Shown piece after piece: positions 12,722 to 15,717 of a stretch of 15,717 nucleotides of DNA (position 1 is the first letter of the stretch; each line of letters begins with the position of its first letter). A program made the position numbers and the translations under genes. The notes under the pieces were generated by a model. It had not been told where the DNA came from and did no database searches. It worked only from the letters and a program-made list of their open reading frames with translations. The DNA comes from Clostridiales bacterium (lineage in GTDB: Bacteria; Bacillota; Clostridia; Oscillospirales; Oscillospiraceae), in contig SFPN01000036.1 of NCBI GenBank assembly GCA_004551945.1, positions 1 to 15,717 of the forward strand. Reading direction: 5' to 3'.

Positions 12722-13825
12722 ATGAAAAAATGGAATCGTCGCATCGCATCTCTGACTCTTGCCGCCGCCCTGGGTGTTTCCCTGCTGGCAGGCTGCGGCT
12801 CCCAGACCGAAACGGAAGAAACGACCGAAGGCAGTGAGACCACCGCGGCCACTGAAACCATCGAACTGACCAACGTCTCTTACGACCCCACCCGGGAGCT
12901 GTACGCGGCATACAACGAGGCCTTTGCGGCCCACTATAAGGAACTGACCGGCCAGACCGTGGAAGTCACCCAGTCCCACGGCGGCTCCGGCAAGCAGGCT
13001 CTGGAGGTTGCCAACGGCCTGGAGGCCGACGTGGTGACCTTGGCTCTGGAGGGTGACGTCCAGGTGGTGGCCGACGCCGGCCTCATCGACGAGGGCTTCA
13101 CCTCCGAGTTCCCCTTGGACAGCTCCCCTTACACCTCCACCATCGTCTTCCTGGTCCGGGCGGGCAACCCTAAGGACATCCAGGACTGGGATGACCTGCT
13201 TCGGGACGACGTAGGCATCATCACCCCCAACCCCAAGACCTCCGGCGGCGCCCGCTGGAACTACCTGGCAGCCTGGTACTACTTCGAGCAGGCCGGCCAG
13301 AGCGAGGATCAGATCCTGGAATCCATCCGCACCCTGTATAAGAACGTGGTGGTTCTGGACTCCGGCGCCCGGGGCGCTACCACCTCCTTTGTGGAGAACG
13401 GCCAGGGCGACGTGCTGATTGCCTGGGAGAACGAAGCCTTCCTGTCCCTGGAGGAGTACCCCGGCGAGTATGAGATCGTGGTGCCCTCCGTCTCCATCCT
13501 GTGCCAGCCCACCGTGGCTCTGGTGGATGAGGTGGCCGAAAAGCACGGCACCGTGGACGCTGCCACCGAGTATCTGAACTTCCTGTATTCCGACGAGGCT
13601 CAGGTCATTGAGGCAGAGAACTTCTACCGGCCCAGCACCGAGAGCATCTACAGCCAGTATGTGTCCTCCAGCGACAGCAACACCATCACCGAGATTCCTG
13701 CCGATGGCAAGTGGATCAACGACCAGGTGAACCTGGTGGACATCACCCACTTCGGCGGCTGGAGCGAAGCCATCGCCGCGCACTTTGCCGACGGGGCCAA
13801 CTTCGACCAGATCTATGAGGAGTAA
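12722..13825 (+). CDS. sbp: Sulfate ABC transporter substrate-binding lipoprotein
   Basis: A 367-residue sulfate/thiosulfate-binding protein. The signal peptide ends LLAGC with lipidated C25, followed by an acidic Thr/Glu-rich linker to about residue 46. The anion-binding family motifs are SHGGSGKQA (80-88), ITPNPKTSGGARWNYLAAW (about 160-178) and GQGDVLIAWENEA. It captures sulfate outside the membrane for CysT and CysW, encoded next. AAAGGAAAGAAGG precedes the ATG. It is expressed from P2 through a leader of about 160 bases. Its codons are strongly C-ending and tidy compared with neighbours, as expected of a highly expressed binding protein. Thiosulfate as an additional ligand cannot be excluded. 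Confidence 0.93.
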   Translation: MKKWNRRIASLTLAAALGVSLLAGCGSQTETEETTEGSETTAATETIELTNVSYDPTRELYAAYNEAFAAHYKELTGQTVEVTQSHGGSGKQALEVANGLEADVVTLALEGDVQVVADAGLIDEGFTSEFPLDSSPYTSTIVFLVRAGNPKDIQDWDDLLRDDVGIITPNPKTSGGARWNYLAAWYYFEQAGQSEDQILESIRTLYKNVVVLDSGARGATTSFVENGQGDVLIAWENEAFLSLEEYPGEYEIVVPSVSILCQPTVALVDEVAEKHGTVDAATEYLNFLYSDEAQVIEAENFYRPSTESIYSQYVSSSDSNTITEIPADGKWINDQVNLVDITHFGGWSEAIAAHFADGANFDQIYEE

Positions 13826-13860
13826 TCCGGCGGAGACAATCTCACCAACCATTTGACATC

Positions 13861-13910
13861 TGCTCGGCTTCCCCGGCCCGGGGCCTGTTCCCGGCGGGGA
13901 AGCCGAAGCA
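13861..13910 (+). terminator. Intercistronic hairpin between sbp and cysT, partial terminator or stabiliser
   Basis: TGCTCGGCTTCCCC (13861-13874) pairs with GGGGAAGCCGAAGCA (13896-13910) with a single bulge, and the 21-base loop can fold further (GGCCC with GGGCC). It is followed by only TTTT. Such a structure would let part of the transcripts end here and stabilise the sbp message, giving more binding protein than permease. Confidence 0.7.
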
Positions 13911-13932
13911 TTTTGGGAAAGGTCCTTAAGGT

Positions 13933-14778
13933 ATGAAACTGAGTAAGAGAGCAAGACGAAGCGTGATCCCGGGCTTCGGGCTGAGCTTCGGCATTATGAT
14001 CGCCATTCTGAGCCTGGTGGTGCTGATCCCCCTGTGCTCCCTGGTGATCTACACGGCGCAGCTGTCGCCGTCCGACTTTTTCCGCACCGTCACCCAGCCC
14101 CGGGTGCTGTCCAGCTACTATGTGAGTATCTCCACTGCCTTTGTGGCCTCCCTGATCAACGCTGGCATGGGGCTGGTTCTGGCCTGGGTGCTGGTGCGGT
14201 ACAATTTCCCCGGCAAGCGGTTTATCGATGGCGTCATCGAGCTGCCCTTCGCCCTGCCCACGGCGGTGGCGGGCATCTCCCTGACCCACCTGACCACCAC
14301 CAACGGCTGGGTGGGCCAGTTTTTCTACGAGCATTTCGGCCTGAAAATCGCCTATACCCGGGTGGGCATCACCGTTGCCCTGGTGTTCATCGGCATCCCC
14401 TTTGTGGTGCGCAGCGTCCAGCCGGTGCTGGAAAAGCTGGACCAGCAGTATGAGGAAGCGGCCATGATCCTGGGCGCCAGCCGAGGTACCATTTTCCTCA
14501 AGGTGATTTTTCCGGAAATTCTCCCGGCGCTGATCTCCGGCTTCACCCTGGCCTTTGCCCGGAGCATCGGGGAATACGGCAGCGTGGTGTTCATTGCGGG
14601 CAACACCCCCTATGAAACGGAGATTGCCCCCCTGATGATTATGGCCCAGCTCCAGGAGTTTGACTACGCCAGCGCCACCTCCATCGCCCTGGTGATGCTG
14701 GCCATCGCCTTTATTATTCTGTCCGTGAACGCGTTTTTGCAGAGCCGGGTCTCCAAGCGCGTCAGCGGCCTGGCATAA
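13933..14778 (+). CDS. cysT: Sulfate ABC transporter permease CysT
   Basis: A 281-residue integral membrane protein of the binding-protein-dependent permease family. It has hydrophobic segments spread over the length (first at about 15-45) and the cytoplasmic EAA loop, EEAAMILGASRGTIFLKVIF, which docks the ATPase. Phrases such as IELPFALPTAVAGISL and RSIGEYGSVVFIAGNTPYETEIAPL are characteristic of CysT/CysU. It forms the channel together with CysW, encoded 12 bases downstream. AAGG sequences at 13919-13931 precede the start. It transports sulfate bound by Sbp. Confidence 0.93.
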   Translation: MKLSKRARRSVIPGFGLSFGIMIAILSLVVLIPLCSLVIYTAQLSPSDFFRTVTQPRVLSSYYVSISTAFVASLINAGMGLVLAWVLVRYNFPGKRFIDGVIELPFALPTAVAGISLTHLTTTNGWVGQFFYEHFGLKIAYTRVGITVALVFIGIPFVVRSVQPVLEKLDQQYEEAAMILGASRGTIFLKVIFPEILPALISGFTLAFARSIGEYGSVVFIAGNTPYETEIAPLMIMAQLQEFDYASATSIALVMLAIAFIILSVNAFLQSRVSKRVSGLA

Positions 14779-14790
14779 GGAGGAAGAACC

Positions 14791-15618
14791 ATGCAACTGC
14801 GAAAAGACAGCGGCGTGCTGAAATGGGTGCTCATCATTCTCTGCGTGGTGTTCCTGGCGGTGATGCTGCTCCTCCCCCTGGTGTACATTGTGATTACCGC
14901 CCTGCGTGAGGGGATTGGGACGTACATCGCCGCCATTACCGACCAGTACGCCAGAAAGGCGGCCCTGCTCACCATCGAGGCTACGGTCTGGGCCGTGGTG
15001 ATCAACACCCTCTTCGGTCTGTGCGCCGCCTGGTGCCTGACCAAATTTGCCTTCCGGGGCAAGAAGGTCCTCTCCACCTTCATCGACCTGCCGGTTACGG
15101 TCTCGCCCATCATCGCGGGCCTGATTTACGTGCTGACCTTCGGCCGGCAGAGCCCCCTCTATCCCATCCTGGACCAGGCGGGCATCCAGATCATCTTCGC
15201 CGTGCCGGGCATTGTCCTGGCCACCATCTTTGTCACCTTCCCCTTTATTTCCCGGGAACTGATCCCGGTGCTCAACGCCCAGGGGACCGACGAAGAGGAG
15301 GCGGCAGCCCTCATGGGGGCGGGCACCTTCACCATTTTCCGAAAAGTCACCCTGCCCCACATTAAGTGGGCCCTGCTCTACGGCGTGGTGCTCTGCACGG
15401 CCCGGGCTATGGGAGAATTCGGCGCTGTGTCGGTCCTTTCCGGCCACCTGAGAGGCAAGACCAACACCCTGCCCCTGTATGTGGAGCTGCTCTACCAGGG
15501 CTATGACTTCACCGGCGCCTTCGCCGCCTCGTCCCTGCTGGTGATTATGGCCATCATCATCCTGGTCCTGCGGTGCTGGCTGGAGCACAAGGGGGACAAA
15601 GCCAACGACATCAGATAA
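14791..15618 (+). CDS. cysW: Sulfate ABC transporter permease CysW
   Basis: A 275-residue permease, the partner of CysT. Several transmembrane helices are visible (for example WVLIILCVVFLAVMLLLPLV at about 11-30), the EAA loop reads EEEAAALMGAGTFTIFRKVTL, and ARAMGEFGAVSVLSGHLRGK with TLPLYVELLYQGYDFTGAFA is typical of CysW. AAGGAGG precedes the ATG. The usual next gene, the ATPase CysA, does not follow within the 99 bases that remain. Confidence 0.93.
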   Translation: MQLRKDSGVLKWVLIILCVVFLAVMLLLPLVYIVITALREGIGTYIAAITDQYARKAALLTIEATVWAVVINTLFGLCAAWCLTKFAFRGKKVLSTFIDLPVTVSPIIAGLIYVLTFGRQSPLYPILDQAGIQIIFAVPGIVLATIFVTFPFISRELIPVLNAQGTDEEEAAALMGAGTFTIFRKVTLPHIKWALLYGVVLCTARAMGEFGAVSVLSGHLRGKTNTLPLYVELLYQGYDFTGAFAASSLLVIMAIIILVLRCWLEHKGDKANDIR

Positions 15619-15717
15619 AAAGACTAACTATTAGAAGTCAAGTCTAAAACATGTGGTATGGCAAGAAATTGGAGACGGTTTAAAAAGGTATAACAAAGCT
15701 GACGCCCGTTTGGACGC
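15619..15717. other. AT-richer 3' flank without a recognisable gene
   Basis: The 99 bases after cysW are clearly poorer in G+C than the genes before them. I see no start codon with a ribosome site, no cysA start and no terminator hairpin with a U-tract. A weak AGACT...AGTCT pair lies just after the cysW stop. Confidence 0.5.

Noticed and set aside
13853..13881. TTGACA after sbp as an internal promoter for cysT
   Set aside because: The sequence 16-18 bases downstream is GC-only hairpin stem and loop with no -10.
12575..13954. 459-codon minus-strand frame opposite sbp
   Set aside because: It is a shadow of the sbp coding sequence with no credible start or domain.
13813..15588. 591-codon open frame on the minus strand
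   Set aside because: It runs opposite cysT and cysW, whose products are unmistakable, and its translation is a His/Gln/Gly-rich low-complexity sequence typical of the reverse of GC-rich coding DNA.
1..15717. CRISPR arrays, tRNA or rRNA genes, insertion sequences
   Set aside because: No regularly spaced repeats, cloverleaf-like sequences, rRNA segments or transposase reading frames were recognised on either strand.

Overview
The window looks like a GC-rich, anaerobic Firmicute of the Clostridia, most likely an Oscillospiraceae-type gut bacterium (Flavonifractor or Lawsonibacter-like). The grounds are strong AGGAGG ribosome sites, sigma-A promoters (TTGACA/TATACT), lipoproteins with a Gram-positive style lipobox, ferredoxin-rich enzymes and a CobA-HemD fusion. 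This placement is inferred from gene content and style, not from a search.

Layout: 1-210 is a leader with a promoter; 211-1059 is a DegV-family lipid-binding protein ending in a strong, probably bidirectional terminator (1071-1102). A second + strand promoter (P1, 1128-1203) follows, then a LysR-type regulator on the minus strand (1270-2172). From 2296 to 10901 runs a tightly packed, mostly overlapping + strand operon of twelve genes: compact siroheme sulfite reductase, TusA-like protein, thioredoxin-like protein, ThiS-like carrier (HcyS), ThiF-like activating enzyme (HcyF), JAMM protease (HcyD), thioredoxin reductase-like flavoprotein, a three-gene FecBCD/BtuFCD-type uptake system, precorrin-2 dehydrogenase, and uroporphyrinogen III methyltransferase/synthase. 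metY (10885-12114) converges on it from the minus strand. Then come an 85-residue LysR stub holding only the DNA-binding domain, a second copy of the P1 promoter module (P2, 12479-12554), a leader containing a small Cys-Cys peptide ORF, and the sulfate transporter genes sbp, cysT and cysW (12722-15618). The last 99 bases hold no gene I can see.

How the genes fit together: the sulfate ABC transporter imports sulfate. The sulfite reductase makes sulfide using siroheme supplied by CobA-HemD and SirC. HcyF adenylates the C-terminal glycine of HcyS, which then becomes a thiocarboxylate. MetY transfers that sulfur to O-acetylhomoserine, and HcyD both uncaps HcyS and releases homocysteine. This matches the protein-thiocarboxylate methionine pathway worked out in Wolinella succinogenes. 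The clostridial version here has additions not explained by that scheme: a C-terminal Gly-Gly-Gly-Cys tail on the carrier, a CPVT-variant TusA, a dedicated thioredoxin/reductase pair and an uptake system of unknown substrate.

Regulation appears elaborate. A LysR-type box with the same TATCGGA core occurs three times (P1, P2 and the metY/stub intergenic region), centred near -65 at P1 and P2. P1 points into lysR in antisense, and P2 precedes a leader peptide ORF MKLPSAVYQMRCCL, which looks like a cysteine-sensing attenuator. The enzymes for sulfate activation and the transporter ATPase CysA are not in the window.
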